A stretch of DNA of 64,000 nt from DATEDA01 sp963820965. Lineage in GTDB: Bacteria; Pseudomonadota; Gammaproteobacteria; Burkholderiales; SG8-39. The DNA is taken from contig CAWGCC010000064.1 of assembly GCA_963820965.1 (NCBI GenBank), positions 62,001 through 126,000 of the forward strand. Reading direction: 5' to 3'. The notes below the pieces were generated by a model, which saw only the letters and a list, made by a program, of their open reading frames with translations, was not told the DNA's origin and made no database searches. Shown here piece by piece: positions 28,558 to 36,848 of the stretch; the first letter of the stretch is position 1, and every line of letters begins with the position of its first letter. Made by a program: the position numbers and the translations under genes.

Positions 28558-28845
28558 TCATGCCGGGCGCGCCGTCCCCGGCGCACGCCGCCGGTTCATC
28601 CGGTCCACCCACGCGCCGATGACTGCGGCGGCGACCATGAGCGTATTGGTCGCCGCGAATACCCAGTTGCCGAGCAGCAGGCTGTACACGAAGAAACCCG
28701 ACGACGCCGCGAGCTGGCCGACGAAGAGCCAGCGCGACACGCCCGCGACGCTCCGCGTACGCCACTGCGTATACACCTGCCGAGCGATGGTCGCGAACAG
28801 CGTCGCCGCGCTCGCCCACCCGATGAGTTCGGTCGTCAGCTCCAT
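28558..28845 (-). CDS. PQ-loop/SemiSWEET-like membrane protein
   Basis: A 95-residue protein with three membrane helices forming a single PQ-loop/MtN3-type unit (SemiSWEET size). It runs WASAATLFATIARQVYTQWR, where the usual PQ is replaced by RQ, then the TRSVAGVSRWLFVGQLAAS loop, FFVYSLLLGNWVFAATNTLM and VAAAVIGAW. SemiSWEETs are dimeric sugar carriers, but this shorter family is also found without known substrate. The tail is basic. The ATG at 28845 is 21 bp from the stop of the AI-2E transporter gene on the same strand. Confidence 0.75.
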   Translation of the reverse strand: MELTTELIGWASAATLFATIARQVYTQWRTRSVAGVSRWLFVGQLAASSGFFVYSLLLGNWVFAATNTLMVAAAVIGAWVDRMNRRRAPGTARPA

Positions 28846-28865
28846 CGCGCGCTGTCGGGGTGCGG

Positions 28866-29927
28866 TCAGCCGGGCTGCTCGAGCTCGACGTACAGCTCGC
28901 GGACCAGGACCATTGCGACGATCGTGAGCGGCACCGCGAAGAACACGCCAGGCAGTCCGAAGAGCACGGCAAAGACGACCACGGACAGCGCCCCGAGCGC
29001 GGGCGGCAGCGCGACCGCCCAGCGCTGGACGAGCGGCATCAGCAGGTAGCCCTCGACCTGTTGAATCCCGAGGTAGAGGAGCCCGACGTAGAGCGCCGTC
29101 GCCTGGTCGTGCGTGAAGCCGATGAGGATGGCCGGAATCGCGGCGAGGATCGGTCCGACGAAGGGGACGAATTCGAGCACGCCGGCAATCGTCGCGAGCG
29201 ACAACGCGAGCGGCACATCGAGCAGCTCGAGCCCGATGTAGGTCACCACGCCGACGATGAGCATGGCGACGAGCTGGCCGCCGAGCCATTTGCGCAGGGT
29301 CTCGCCCGCGCTCGATAACGCCGCGCTCGTCCGGGGGCGAACTCGCGCCGGCAGCAGCCGGAGAGTGCCGCGGAAATAGACACCGGGGTCGGCGGCCAGG
29401 TAGATCCCGACGACGAGCAGCAGCAGGACGTTCGCGACCGCGTTCAGCGTGCCGAGCGCCACCCCGACGAGCTTCGCCGCCGACTCGACGCCATCCACCG
29501 AACCGAGCGAGCCGAGCGCCATGCGCCCGAGCTCGGTCCGCACGAGCCATTCGCGCATCTTCGCGAACGCCGCGGGCAACTGCTGCGCAAGCTGATCCAA
29601 CTGCGTCGCGAGGGTGTCGCCGATCGTCCACGCCAGCAGCACGAGCACCGCGAGGATCGTCGCCACGGCCACCGGCAGAGCGTGCTTCCTGCGGAGGGGC
29701 GTGTAGCGTGAGAGGAGGTCCGCCAGTGCACGCAGCGCGACGGCGAGCAGCACGCCGCCGAAAGCGATCAGCAGCACGTCCGCCGCCTTCCAGAGCGCGA
29801 GCGCGACCGCCGCCGCTGCGATCACCAGCAGGACGCGCGCAACGAAGCTCGGCTCCGCCGTCGCTTCGCGCGGTGCTTCCACGTCGACGGTGGCCGGGAG
29901 CCGCGATTCGAGAGGGCGCATGGCCAT
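28866..29927 (-). CDS. AI-2E family membrane transporter (first copy)
   Basis: A 353-residue polytopic membrane protein of the AI-2E/PerM family. An N-terminal pair of helices (VARVLLVIAAAAVALALW and LLIAFGGVLLAVALRALAD) precedes a soluble helical region (~80-170). The conserved C-terminal bundle contains LRKWLGGQLVAMLIVGV, LEFVPFVGPILAAIPAILIGF and LPGVFFAVPLTIVAMVLV. Members export small molecules or act as Na+/H+ antiporters, and the name does not prove autoinducer transport. The ATG at 29927 is used; 29921 is possible. A paralogue lies at 49033. It sits in an apparent operon with the DksA-type gene upstream (20-bp gap). Confidence 0.88.
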   Translation of the reverse strand: MAMRPLESRLPATVDVEAPREATAEPSFVARVLLVIAAAAVALALWKAADVLLIAFGGVLLAVALRALADLLSRYTPLRRKHALPVAVATILAVLVLLAWTIGDTLATQLDQLAQQLPAAFAKMREWLVRTELGRMALGSLGSVDGVESAAKLVGVALGTLNAVANVLLLLVVGIYLAADPGVYFRGTLRLLPARVRPRTSAALSSAGETLRKWLGGQLVAMLIVGVVTYIGLELLDVPLALSLATIAGVLEFVPFVGPILAAIPAILIGFTHDQATALYVGLLYLGIQQVEGYLLMPLVQRWAVALPPALGALSVVVFAVLFGLPGVFFAVPLTIVAMVLVRELYVELEQPG

Positions 29928-29947
29928 GTCGGCGGGGCTCGGGCCCG

Positions 29948-30343
29948 CTAGCGCCCCGAAGCGAGCGCCGCGCGGTGCTCGAACACCTCCTGGCACGCGC
30001 CGCATCGCCGCGCGGTCGGCAATGCGCCGAGCCGCGCCGGCTCGATGTCGAGGCCGCAATCGACGCAAACGCCGTAGCTGCCGCCGTCGAGGCGCACGAG
30101 CGCGGACTGGAGGTCGTTCAGCTCGCGCGCGTCGCGCTGCATGAGCGCGGTGCGCACGTCGGCATGCTCGATCGCAACCGACTCGTCGCCGGCGTCGCGG
30201 ACCTCGCCTGCGATAGCACCCACGCTGGAATCGGGCTCGGGAGCGAGCTCGCTCGCGAGCTTCGCCTGCAGCTCCGCGAGCCGCTCCGCCAGCCGGGCGC
30301 GCAGCGCGGACGCGCCCTTGTCGTGTAAACCCGTCGTTGCCAT
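29948..30343 (-). CDS. TraR/DksA-family zinc-finger protein
   Basis: A 131-residue protein with a long N-terminal coiled coil (LRARLAERLAELQAKLASEL...) and a C-terminal DksA/TraR C4 zinc finger. The finger reads CVDCGLDIEPARLGALP, then CGACQ, i.e. C-x2-C-x17-C-x2-C. DksA-like proteins enter the RNA polymerase secondary channel and modulate transcription, often with ppGpp. This short version has the central acidic stretch HADVRTALMQRDARELNDL and resembles the stress-cluster 'dksA-like' proteins rather than DksA itself. AGGAGG lies ten bases before the ATG at 30343. Confidence 0.88.
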   Translation of the reverse strand: MATTGLHDKGASALRARLAERLAELQAKLASELAPEPDSSVGAIAGEVRDAGDESVAIEHADVRTALMQRDARELNDLQSALVRLDGGSYGVCVDCGLDIEPARLGALPTARRCGACQEVFEHRAALASGR

Positions 30344-30494
30344 CGAGGAATCCTCCTGTGGTGCGCCGAGCCGGCGCCGACGCGAGGGGGGAGCAAGGGT
30401 TGTACCCGAGGCGAAAGCGCGGTGTCGCTCGCCACCATAACGGTGCGGGGAACGGTGATTGCTCGCCGTCGTCGGCAACCTACAGGAGGACGGC

Positions 30495-30840
30495 GTGGCG
30501 ACAAAACGGAAGGCACAGGGATCGCGCGGTAGCCGCAGCGAGTCGATCGCGAACCGCGGGCTTTACGGTGAAGGCAACTATCGGGCGTCGCGCGCGTACA
30601 ACGACGGCCACGCGCGAGTTCGTTCGCTCAGGTCGTGTGGCGGATGCGGCCCGGGGCTCCGCCCCGGCGTCGGCCCGCGAAGCGGCGAGCCTCGAGCGGG
30701 CCGAACAGGCGGGGAAGCGCCGCGCGCGCGGCGAAGATCCTCAGGTCGCCGCGCCGCGCGGTACGGCGCGCGAAACGCGATCGCCCGGTCGCCGGCCGCC
30801 GCACGCGCGAGAAGTAGGCCGGAAGCACGCCGCCAGGCCG
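30495..30840 (+). pseudogene. Small conserved hydrophilic protein, frameshifted
   Basis: A GTG at 30495 with AGGAGG seven bases upstream opens a frame reading MATKRKAQGSRGSRSESIAN, GLYGEGNY and ASRAYND. This N-terminus is typical of a small hydrophilic stress-type family. At about 30606 the coding signal jumps to another frame, which reads ATREFVRSGRVADAARGSAP, AASLERAEQAGKRRARGEDP and QV. One extra base in GACGGCC explains the shift. The correct end is unclear because later codons lose family character; I stop the annotation near 30840. Either the gene is decaying or the base is an error. Confidence 0.55.
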
Positions 30841-31084
30841 CCGAGCCACATGGTCGCGGGTAGCGGGCGCCATGTAATTCGTTCACCCGGCGGCAACGGT
30901 TACCGGTCGCGGATGGTCCGCGCTCCGGGGACATCACCGGAAACGCCGGGCACGGCGATTGCGGTTCTACCCGTGCTTCCACCCGCACGGTCGCGACGCC
31001 AGCGTCGCCGTCGAGTCGATCTCCGCGACCCGCGCCGCGCGCCGTGCGGGTGGCTTCCGAAACCAGTCGAAAAGGAGCCATCGC

Positions 31085-31397
31085 ATGGCGAACCAGCAGA
31101 ATCCCAACCAGCCGCGCCCGGCAGACCAGGCGGGCCAGCAGCCCCGCAAGCACGAGCAGGGCGGCCAGCAGACGGGGCGTCCGACCGGCCCGAACCATCC
31201 GGGCGACGCCGGCACGCGGCGACGACCCGGACAGCACGCCCGGTACCAAGCCGGATCCATATCGCCACCCCGGCGACGAGCCGGATGTCAAGCCGGACGT
31301 GACCGCGGGACAGGGGCAGCCTGCGAAAGGCGGAGACAAGCCGCGCTACGGCAACACCGGCGGCAATCGCACGGGTGTCCAGGAAGACAGCAAGTAA
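31085..31397 (+). pseudogene. Small Pro/Gly/Gln-rich hydrophilic protein, frameshifted
   Basis: The ATG at 31085 opens MANQQNPNQPRPADQAGQQP, QGGQQTGRPTGPNHPGDAGT. The same low-complexity hydrophilic style continues in another frame from about 31220: GDDPDSTPGTKPDPYRHPGD, EPDVKPDVTAGQGQPAKGGD and NTGGNRTGVQEDSK, ending at TAA 31395-31397. A single-base change near 31220 would give one ~103-residue disordered protein. No known domain is present. AAAGGAG-type purines lie ~10 bases upstream of the ATG. The gene belongs to a row of three consecutive frameshifted small genes (30495, 31085, 31471). Confidence 0.5.
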
Positions 31398-31470
31398 GCC
31401 GGACGCCGGCTGACGCGGGCACGCGCCAGCGCCGGCCGGCGGATTTCACTCTCAGGAAAGGAGAATCCAT

Positions 31471-31909
31471 ATGATGAAGCTTCGCACTCTCGCCGCCGTT
31501 GCGGCGGTCGCGACACTCGGCCTTGCCGGCTGCGATCGCACCGACCGACCCGAGCGCGCCGCGGCGCCCGTCGCCCGCGAGCCCGTCGCCCGCGACCCCG
31601 CCGCAATCCGCGCCATCCATGCCGTCCCAGTCTCCGTCCGCCGGGGCGCCGCCGGTCGCTTCGCCGGGGGCCGAACGCTCCGTCGGGCAGACCGTTGATG
31701 ATGCGGGCATCACCGCGAAGGTGAAAGCCGCGCTCGTCGCCGAGAAGGACGTGAGCGGCATGAGCATCAATGTCGACACGAAGCAGGGCAAGGTGACGCT
31801 CACGGGCAAGGTGCCGGACCCGTCTCAGGCCGAGCGCGCGATCCAGGTGGCGCGCGGGGTGGAAGGCGTCAAGGCGGTCGAGAACAAGCTGACCGTCGGC
31901 GCGAGCTGA
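31471..31909 (+). pseudogene. BON-domain lipoprotein, frameshifted in the linker
   Basis: The start (MMKLRTLAAVAAVATLGLAGC) is a lipoprotein signal with lipobox LAGC, preceded by AAGGAG. The mature part begins as an Asp/Pro/Ala-rich linker, but this frame closes at 31696-31698. In another frame, from about 31690, a full BON domain is read: SVGQTVDDAGITAKVKAALV, VSGMSINVDTKQGKVTLTGK, RAIQVARGVEGVKAVENKL and a TGA at 31909. A one-base change in the Pro/Ala-rich linker (31560-31680) would join them into a ~145-residue periplasmic BON lipoprotein like the intact one at 31968. BON domains bind membranes or peptidoglycan-associated partners and are induced by osmotic stress (OsmY family). Confidence 0.65.
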
Positions 31910-31967
31910 CGCACCTTGCGGCCGGTACATGCCGGCCGCAACCCTCGCATCCCCGGAGGTGCTCCTC

Positions 31968-32291
31968 ATGAAGACTAGGAACTCGGTACTCGCCGCCGCG
32001 CTGGCCGCGGTCGTGCTCGCGGGCGGCGTAGCCTGCGCGCCCACCCAGACCCGGCAATCGACCGGTGAAGTGCTCGACGATGCGGCGCTGACGGCGCGGG
32101 TCAAGACGGCGCTGATCAACGAGCCCGGCGTCAAGTCGACCGCGATCAACGTCGAGACGTATCGCGGCACGGTGTCGCTGAGCGGCTTCGTCGACTCCGA
32201 CGAGATGGTGCGTCGGGCCGTCGTCGCGGCGCAGAAGGTGGGCGGCGTCCGCTCCGTCAAGAACGATATGCGGGTCAAGCCCGCGTCCTGA
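31968..32291 (+). CDS. BON-domain (OsmY-like) exported protein
   Basis: A 107-residue envelope protein. A signal sequence (MKTRNSVLAAALAAVVLAGG) is followed by VAC, which could be a weak lipobox (G-V-A-C). A single BON domain then covers the rest: VLDDAALTARVKTALINEPG, INVETYRGTVSLSGFVD, MVRRAVVAAQKVGGVRSVKN. OsmY-type BON proteins protect the envelope during osmotic or outer-membrane stress. GGAGG lies nine bases before the ATG at 31968, deciding it over an upstream frame. It follows its frameshifted paralogue by 58 bp, and the pair probably arose by duplication. Confidence 0.85.
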   Translation: MKTRNSVLAAALAAVVLAGGVACAPTQTRQSTGEVLDDAALTARVKTALINEPGVKSTAINVETYRGTVSLSGFVDSDEMVRRAVVAAQKVGGVRSVKNDMRVKPAS

Positions 32292-32342
32292 CCGTCCGCG
32301 AGCGGCTGCCGTCAGCGGCGTGAGCGAGGGAGGCCGGTTCAC

Positions 32343-33695
32343 GTGCGCGTTCGACGGCACGCTCTCTTTGCCACGGGCGTGGCCGCCGCCTGTGCCTGGT
32401 TGCCGGTCCTCGACCCCGCGCCAACGGCCCGCGAACTCGTTGTCGTCGGGACGAGCGGCGGGCCGCGGCCAAAGCAGGCTGCCGTCCGCCACCTCGAAGC
32501 GGAGGGGAAGAGCGACCTTCTCGCGCGCCACCTCGCGCAGGTCGAGCACGCGATCTCGGCGCCGCTCGTCCGCGGCAACGACGGGACGCTCCTGATCGAC
32601 GGTCCTGCGACGCACCGCGCGATGTTCGACGCGATCGGCGCCGCGCGCGACCACGTCAACCTGGAAACCTACATCCTCGAGGCCGACGAGACGGGGCAGC
32701 GCCTTGCGGACCTTCTCATCCGCAAGCGCGGAGAGGGCGTGCGCGTAAACGTCCTCTACGACGGCGTCGGCTCGATCAAGACTCCCCAGGCGTATTTCGA
32801 TCGACTGCGGGCGGCCGGCATCGCGGTCTGCGAGTTCAATCCGGTCAACCCGCTGAAGGCGCCGAAAGGGTGGGAGATCAACAACCGCGACCATCGCAAG
32901 ATCCTCGTCGTCGACGGGCGCGTCGCGTTCACCGGCGGCATCAACATCAGCGGCGTCTACTCGGCCGGGTCGTTCGGAAGCCGCCGGCAGGCGCCGTCGA
33001 AAGACGAGGGCTGGCGGGATACCCACATCCTGACCCGCGGACCGATCGTGGCGGAGTTCCAGCGCGTGTTCATGGACGGCTGGACCAAGCAGCGCTGCGA
33101 GACCCCCGCCCAGGCAACGTACTTCCCGAAGGCCGCGGAGCGCGGCGACTGGACGATGCGCGTGGTGGCGAGCGACCCCGCAGCCGGGGGGAGCGAGACC
33201 TATGTCGCGCTCCTCTCGGCGATCGCGCACGCCGAGCGCCGCGTCTGGCTGACCTACGGCTACTTCGCCCCCGATCCCGCCACCATCGGGGCGCTGCAGG
33301 CCGCGGCCGCGCGCGGGGTGGACGTCCGCCTGGTGCTGCCGGGCTTCAGCGATTTCTGGGCGCCGCTCTACGCCGGGCGGTCGCACTATGAGAGCCTCCT
33401 CGACGCCGGCGTGCGGATCCACGAGCGCCGCGACGCGCTCCTCCACGCCAAGACGGCGGTGATCGACGGCGTGTGGTCGAGCGTCGGGTCGACCAACCTC
33501 GACTGGCGGAGCTTCGTCCACAATTACGAGGCGGACGTCATCGTGCTCGCCGAGCCCTTCGGCCGCGAAATGGAGCGGCTGTTCGCGCTCGACATGCAGG
33601 CTGCGCACGAGATCACGGTCGAGGAGTGGCGCCGGCGCGGGCTCGCCGATCGTGCGCGCGAATGGCTCGCGCGCCGCTGGGAATACTTTCTGTGA
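32343..33695 (+). CDS. Cardiolipin synthase-like phospholipase D protein
   Basis: Probable cardiolipin synthase of the ClsB/C type or a related PLD. The 450-residue product begins with a possible signal anchor (HALFATGVAAACAWLPV). It has two HKD motifs: HRKILVVDGRVAFTGGIN near residue 188, and HAKTAVIDGVWSSVGSTNLD near residue 368 (H-x-K-x4-D). The segment NLETYILEADETGQ is the usual strand before the first motif. Such enzymes join two phosphatidylglycerols or transfer a phosphatidyl group at the inner membrane. The GTG at 32343 opens the frame 51 bp after the BON gene. It is a distinct subtype from the PLD-VTT gene at 12450. Confidence 0.9.
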   Translation: MRVRRHALFATGVAAACAWLPVLDPAPTARELVVVGTSGGPRPKQAAVRHLEAEGKSDLLARHLAQVEHAISAPLVRGNDGTLLIDGPATHRAMFDAIGAARDHVNLETYILEADETGQRLADLLIRKRGEGVRVNVLYDGVGSIKTPQAYFDRLRAAGIAVCEFNPVNPLKAPKGWEINNRDHRKILVVDGRVAFTGGINISGVYSAGSFGSRRQAPSKDEGWRDTHILTRGPIVAEFQRVFMDGWTKQRCETPAQATYFPKAAERGDWTMRVVASDPAAGGSETYVALLSAIAHAERRVWLTYGYFAPDPATIGALQAAAARGVDVRLVLPGFSDFWAPLYAGRSHYESLLDAGVRIHERRDALLHAKTAVIDGVWSSVGSTNLDWRSFVHNYEADVIVLAEPFGREMERLFALDMQAAHEITVEEWRRRGLADRAREWLARRWEYFL

Positions 33696-33726
33696 CCGAT
33701 CGTCAACCCAAGGAAAGGACTCGACC

Positions 33727-34359
33727 ATGAACGCCCCGCTGTCCCGCGAGACCGGCGCCGCCGGACCGTTTACGCTGCCCGCGCTGCCCTGGGCAAAGGC
33801 TGCGCTCGAGCCGGTGATCTCGAAGCGCACGATCGAGCTGCATCACGGCAAGCACCACCGCACCTACGTCGAGAAGCTGAACGAGCTGGTGGCGGGTACC
33901 GAGCTCGAGCGCCTGCCGCTGCACGAGGTCGTGAAACGCACCCACGACGACCCGGAGCGCGTCCAGGTGTTCAACAACGCCGGGCAGGCGCTGAACCACG
34001 CGTTCTACTGGGAGAGCCTGACCCCGCACGCGGCGAAGCCGCCGGAGGAGCTGCGGCGCCTGCTCGACCGCGACCTCGGCGGCTACGACGCGTTCGTCGC
34101 GGCGTTCACCAAGGCGGCGACCGGCCACTTCGGGAGCGGCTGGGCCTGGCTCGCGGTCAACGGCGGCAAGCTCGAGATCCTCACGACGCCGAATGCCCAC
34201 ACGCCGGTTGCCCACGGCATGACGCCGCTGCTCACCGTCGACGTGTGGGAGCACGCGTACTACCTCGACTACCAGAACAAACGCGACAAGCACGTCAAGG
34301 CGGTGGTCGAGAAGCTCCTCAACTGGCAGTTCGCGGCCGAGAACCTCGCCCGCGCCTAG
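33727..34359 (+). CDS. sodB: Iron/manganese superoxide dismutase
   Basis: Cytoplasmic Fe/Mn-SOD of 210 residues that dismutates superoxide. Metal ligands are visible: the first His in IELHHGKHHRTYV, the second in LNHAFYWESL, and Asp plus His in DVWEHAYYLDYQN. GSGWAWL and the FNNAGQALNH segment are also family signatures. Gln-versus-Gly positions favour the Fe type, but metal preference cannot be fixed by eye. It starts at the ATG at 33727 with AAGGAAAGG upstream. With sodC destroyed at 15.2 kb, this is the only intact SOD in the window. It is followed after 9 bp by the TerC gene, so the two are probably co-transcribed. Confidence 0.95.
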   Translation: MNAPLSRETGAAGPFTLPALPWAKAALEPVISKRTIELHHGKHHRTYVEKLNELVAGTELERLPLHEVVKRTHDDPERVQVFNNAGQALNHAFYWESLTPHAAKPPEELRRLLDRDLGGYDAFVAAFTKAATGHFGSGWAWLAVNGGKLEILTTPNAHTPVAHGMTPLLTVDVWEHAYYLDYQNKRDKHVKAVVEKLLNWQFAAENLARA

Positions 34360-34368
34360 CGTTCGCTC

Positions 34369-35208
34369 ATGCTCGAGTGGATGAGCGACCCCGGAGCGTG
34401 GGTCGCGCTCGCGACGCTGACCGCCGTCGAGATCGTCCTCGGCGTCGACAACATCGTCTTCATCTCGATCCTCGTCGCGCGGCTGCCGGCGGCCCACCGG
34501 CAGCGCGCGCGGATCGCGGGGCTCGCGGTGGCGATGGCGACACGCATCCTGCTGCTCTTCGCGCTGACCTGGGTGATGGGGCTCTCGACGCCGCTCTTCG
34601 AGGTGCTGGGCCGCGGCGTTTCGGGTCGCGACCTGATCCTGTTCGGCGGCGGGTTGTTCCTCCTCTGGAAGAGCGTGCACGAGATCCACAGGTCGCTCGA
34701 GGGCGACGGCGCGGCGGTGCCGGGTCGCGCCAGCGCCGCGCTGTGGATCGTGCTCGCGCAGATCGCGGTCCTCGACGTCGTGTTCTCCCTCGACTCGGTG
34801 ATCACCGCGGTAGGACTGGTCGACGAGCTGCCGGTGATGGTGCTCGCGATCGTGATCGCGGTGCTCGTCATGATGGTCGCCGCCCGCCCCCTCGGCGCCT
34901 TCGTGGACCGTCACCCGACCATCAAGATGCTGGCGCTGAGCTTCCTGGTGCTGATCGGGTTCACGCTGATCGCCGAGAGCTTCGGCGTGCGCGTTCCCAA
35001 GGGGTACGTGTACTTCGCGATGGCGTTCTCCGTTGCGGTCGAGCTCCTGAATCTCCGGCTGCGGAAGCCGCAGATCGCGGTGTCGCTGCGGCGGCGACCG
35101 GAGCCTGCGGACGCCGACGCAGCACCCGCCGCGGGCGACCCGCCGCAAGAGCGTGCCTGGCTCCTCGATCCCGATCGCGGCGGGCAGCCCGGGCAGCGAT
35201 CGGCCTAG
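34369..35208 (+). CDS. TerC family integral membrane protein
   Basis: A 279-residue membrane protein of the TerC family, linked to tellurite resistance and more generally to metal (Mn2+) export and co-translational metalation of exported proteins. Signature segments are VEIVLGVDNIVFISIL near residue 20 and VLDVVFSLDSVITAVGL near residue 145, each with the acidic residue pair thought to bind metal, plus HPTIKMLALSFLVLIGFTLI and PKGYVYFAMAFSVAVELL. About seven helices are predicted, and the C-terminal 35 residues are a hydrophilic tail. It starts nine bases after the sodB stop. A partnership of Mn/Fe handling with SodB is plausible by position. Confidence 0.92.
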   Translation: MLEWMSDPGAWVALATLTAVEIVLGVDNIVFISILVARLPAAHRQRARIAGLAVAMATRILLLFALTWVMGLSTPLFEVLGRGVSGRDLILFGGGLFLLWKSVHEIHRSLEGDGAAVPGRASAALWIVLAQIAVLDVVFSLDSVITAVGLVDELPVMVLAIVIAVLVMMVAARPLGAFVDRHPTIKMLALSFLVLIGFTLIAESFGVRVPKGYVYFAMAFSVAVELLNLRLRKPQIAVSLRRRPEPADADAAPAAGDPPQERAWLLDPDRGGQPGQRSA

Positions 35209-35215
35209 AGCCCGG

Positions 35216-35767
35216 TCAGGCGCCCGCCTGCTTGCCCATCCCCTCGATGAGGCTCAGCAGATCATCGGCATGCTCTTCCTCGACGGCGAGGACGTCTTCG
35301 AGCAGCCGCCGCGTCGTGGGATCGCCGGTGCCGAGGTAGCGGATCATGTCCCGGTAGCTCTCGATTGCGATGCGCTCGGCGACGAGATCCTCGCGGATCA
35401 TGTCGATCAGCGAGTTGCCCTCGACGTACTCCGCGTGGCTCCGCGTCGCCAACCCTTCCGGGCTGAAGTTCGGCTCGCCGCCGAGCTGGACGATCCGTTC
35501 GGCGAACTGGTCCGCGTGCCCTTCCTCTTCCTTGGCGTGCTCGAGAAACTCCGCGGCGACGCCGGCCGACGTGAGGCCCTTCGCCATGAAGTAGTGACGC
35601 TTGTAGCGCAGCGTGCAGACGATCTCGGTCGCAAGCGCCTCGTTGAGCAGGCGGATGACGACGCCTTTGTCGGCGCCGTAGTTGTCGGTGACCGCGCCTT
35701 CCTCGATGTGACGGCGGGCGCGGGCGCGGATGGCTTGGATGTCGGAAAGGAAAGGCTGCTCGGGCAT
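35216..35767 (-). CDS. Bacterioferritin/ferritin-like diiron protein
   Basis: A 183-residue four-helix ferritin-like protein. Ligand patterns are LNEALATEIVCTLRYKRHYF, AEFLEHAKEEEGHADQFAER (E-x-x-H), AERIAIESYRDMIRYLG and VLAVEEEHADDLLSLI (E-x-x-H), giving the two E-x-x-H diiron motifs. It resembles bacterioferritin-type proteins that store iron or detoxify peroxide, although Met-52-type heme binding is not evident. GGAGGAG lies ten bases before the ATG at 35767. It is convergent with the TerC gene (7-bp gap). The region just upstream of its promoter contains the broken end of treZ. Confidence 0.9.
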   Translation of the reverse strand: MPEQPFLSDIQAIRARARRHIEEGAVTDNYGADKGVVIRLLNEALATEIVCTLRYKRHYFMAKGLTSAGVAAEFLEHAKEEEGHADQFAERIVQLGGEPNFSPEGLATRSHAEYVEGNSLIDMIREDLVAERIAIESYRDMIRYLGTGDPTTRRLLEDVLAVEEEHADDLLSLIEGMGKQAGA

Positions 35768-35883
35768 GGTGGTGCTCCTCCGTGCTGGGATTCCCCGAGG
35801 CGCGTGCAAAGCGCGTGCCCGCAGCGATGTCGGAGGGGCTTGCCGGGAAGCGAACGTCCACCCCCGGGGATTGCCGTCGCGAT

Positions 35884-36722
35884 GCATCGTGCATGCTCTG
35901 CGTCGCATCGAGCCGCAACCCGTCGAGGTGGAACTCGTCGATCCAGTACGCGGCGTTGCGGACGAAGTACTCCCGCACCGGGCCCGATTGCAGGCCGTCG
36001 AAGTTGATCGCCGGTCCCCACTCGTTGCGGTACCGGTCGGTGAAATAGTGCGGGCTGTATCGCGCGAGGTAGCTCCCCGGGCCGACGTGGTTGTAAACGA
36101 CATCCAGGATGACCGCGAGCCCGAGGCGGTGCGCCGCGTCGACGAACCGCCGGAAGGCGTGCGGATCCCCGTAGCCGTGGAAAGGAGCGTAGAGCGCTAC
36201 CCCGTCATAGCCCCAGTTACGGGTGCCGGCGAACTCCGCCACGGGCATGACCTCCAGCACGGTCACGCCGAGATCGCGCAGTGCGGGAAGCTCGCGCCCG
36301 GCGGCGTCGAAGGTCCCCTCCTGCGTGAAGGTTCCGATGTGCAGCTCGTAAATCACCTGGCCCTTCATCCCGATGCCGGGCCAGCCCGTGTCGCGCCAGT
36401 CGAAGTCGGCCGGATCCACGACGAGGGAGGGACCGTCCGGGCCGCTGGGCTGGAAGCGCGAGCACGGATCGGGAAACGGTCCTTGCCCGTCCAGCCGATA
36501 GCGGTATGAGGCGCCCGCGGCGATGCCGCCGATCGTGCCGGCGAAATATCCGCCGGCGGAACGATCGAGGGGATGGACCGAGAATGCCGGAGATTCGATG
36601 ACCACTTCGACGCGCCTGGCGGCCGGCGCCCAGACCCGGAAGCAGATGCCCCCGGACCGGAGGCAGGCACCCGGCACTTCACAGGTATCGACGATGGCTG
36701 GTGGATTTGGGTCGTCGGGCAT
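35884..36722 (-). pseudogene. treZ: 3'-truncated malto-oligosyltrehalose trehalohydrolase
   Basis: TreZ releases trehalose from maltooligosyl-trehalose. The remaining ~280 residues include the N-terminal carbohydrate-binding fold (CFRVWAPAARRVEVVIE), then the GH13 barrel start YELHIGTFTQEGTFDAA, NWGYDGVALYAPFHGYG, ILDVVYNHVGPGSYL and FHLDGLRLDATQSMHDAS, which carries the catalytic Asp. Right after that, at about 35884, homology stops. The frame continues with unrelated codons (RRQSPGVDVR...) into the ferritin region, with no GH13 residues. The second half of the enzyme (acid/base Glu and C-terminal domain) is lost, so it should be inactive. The ATG at 36722 lacks a strong ribosome-binding site. 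No treY or other glycogen gene is nearby. Confidence 0.82.
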
Positions 36723-36848
36723 GTCGCTTCCGGCTGGTGCGGCAAGACCGAGCAAGCGCCGTTCCTCGCACGCCGAGGAAAGCGCGTTCTTGTCGGCGCG
36801 ACGCGTCGGGCGGAAGGGCCTGCTTCGCTCGAGCGTGAGCGGGGCGGT

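Noticed and set aside
31869..33830. 653-codon minus-strand frame over the PLD and BON genes
   Set aside because: High-GC antisense artefact; plus-strand PLD motifs and ribosome-binding sites are clear.
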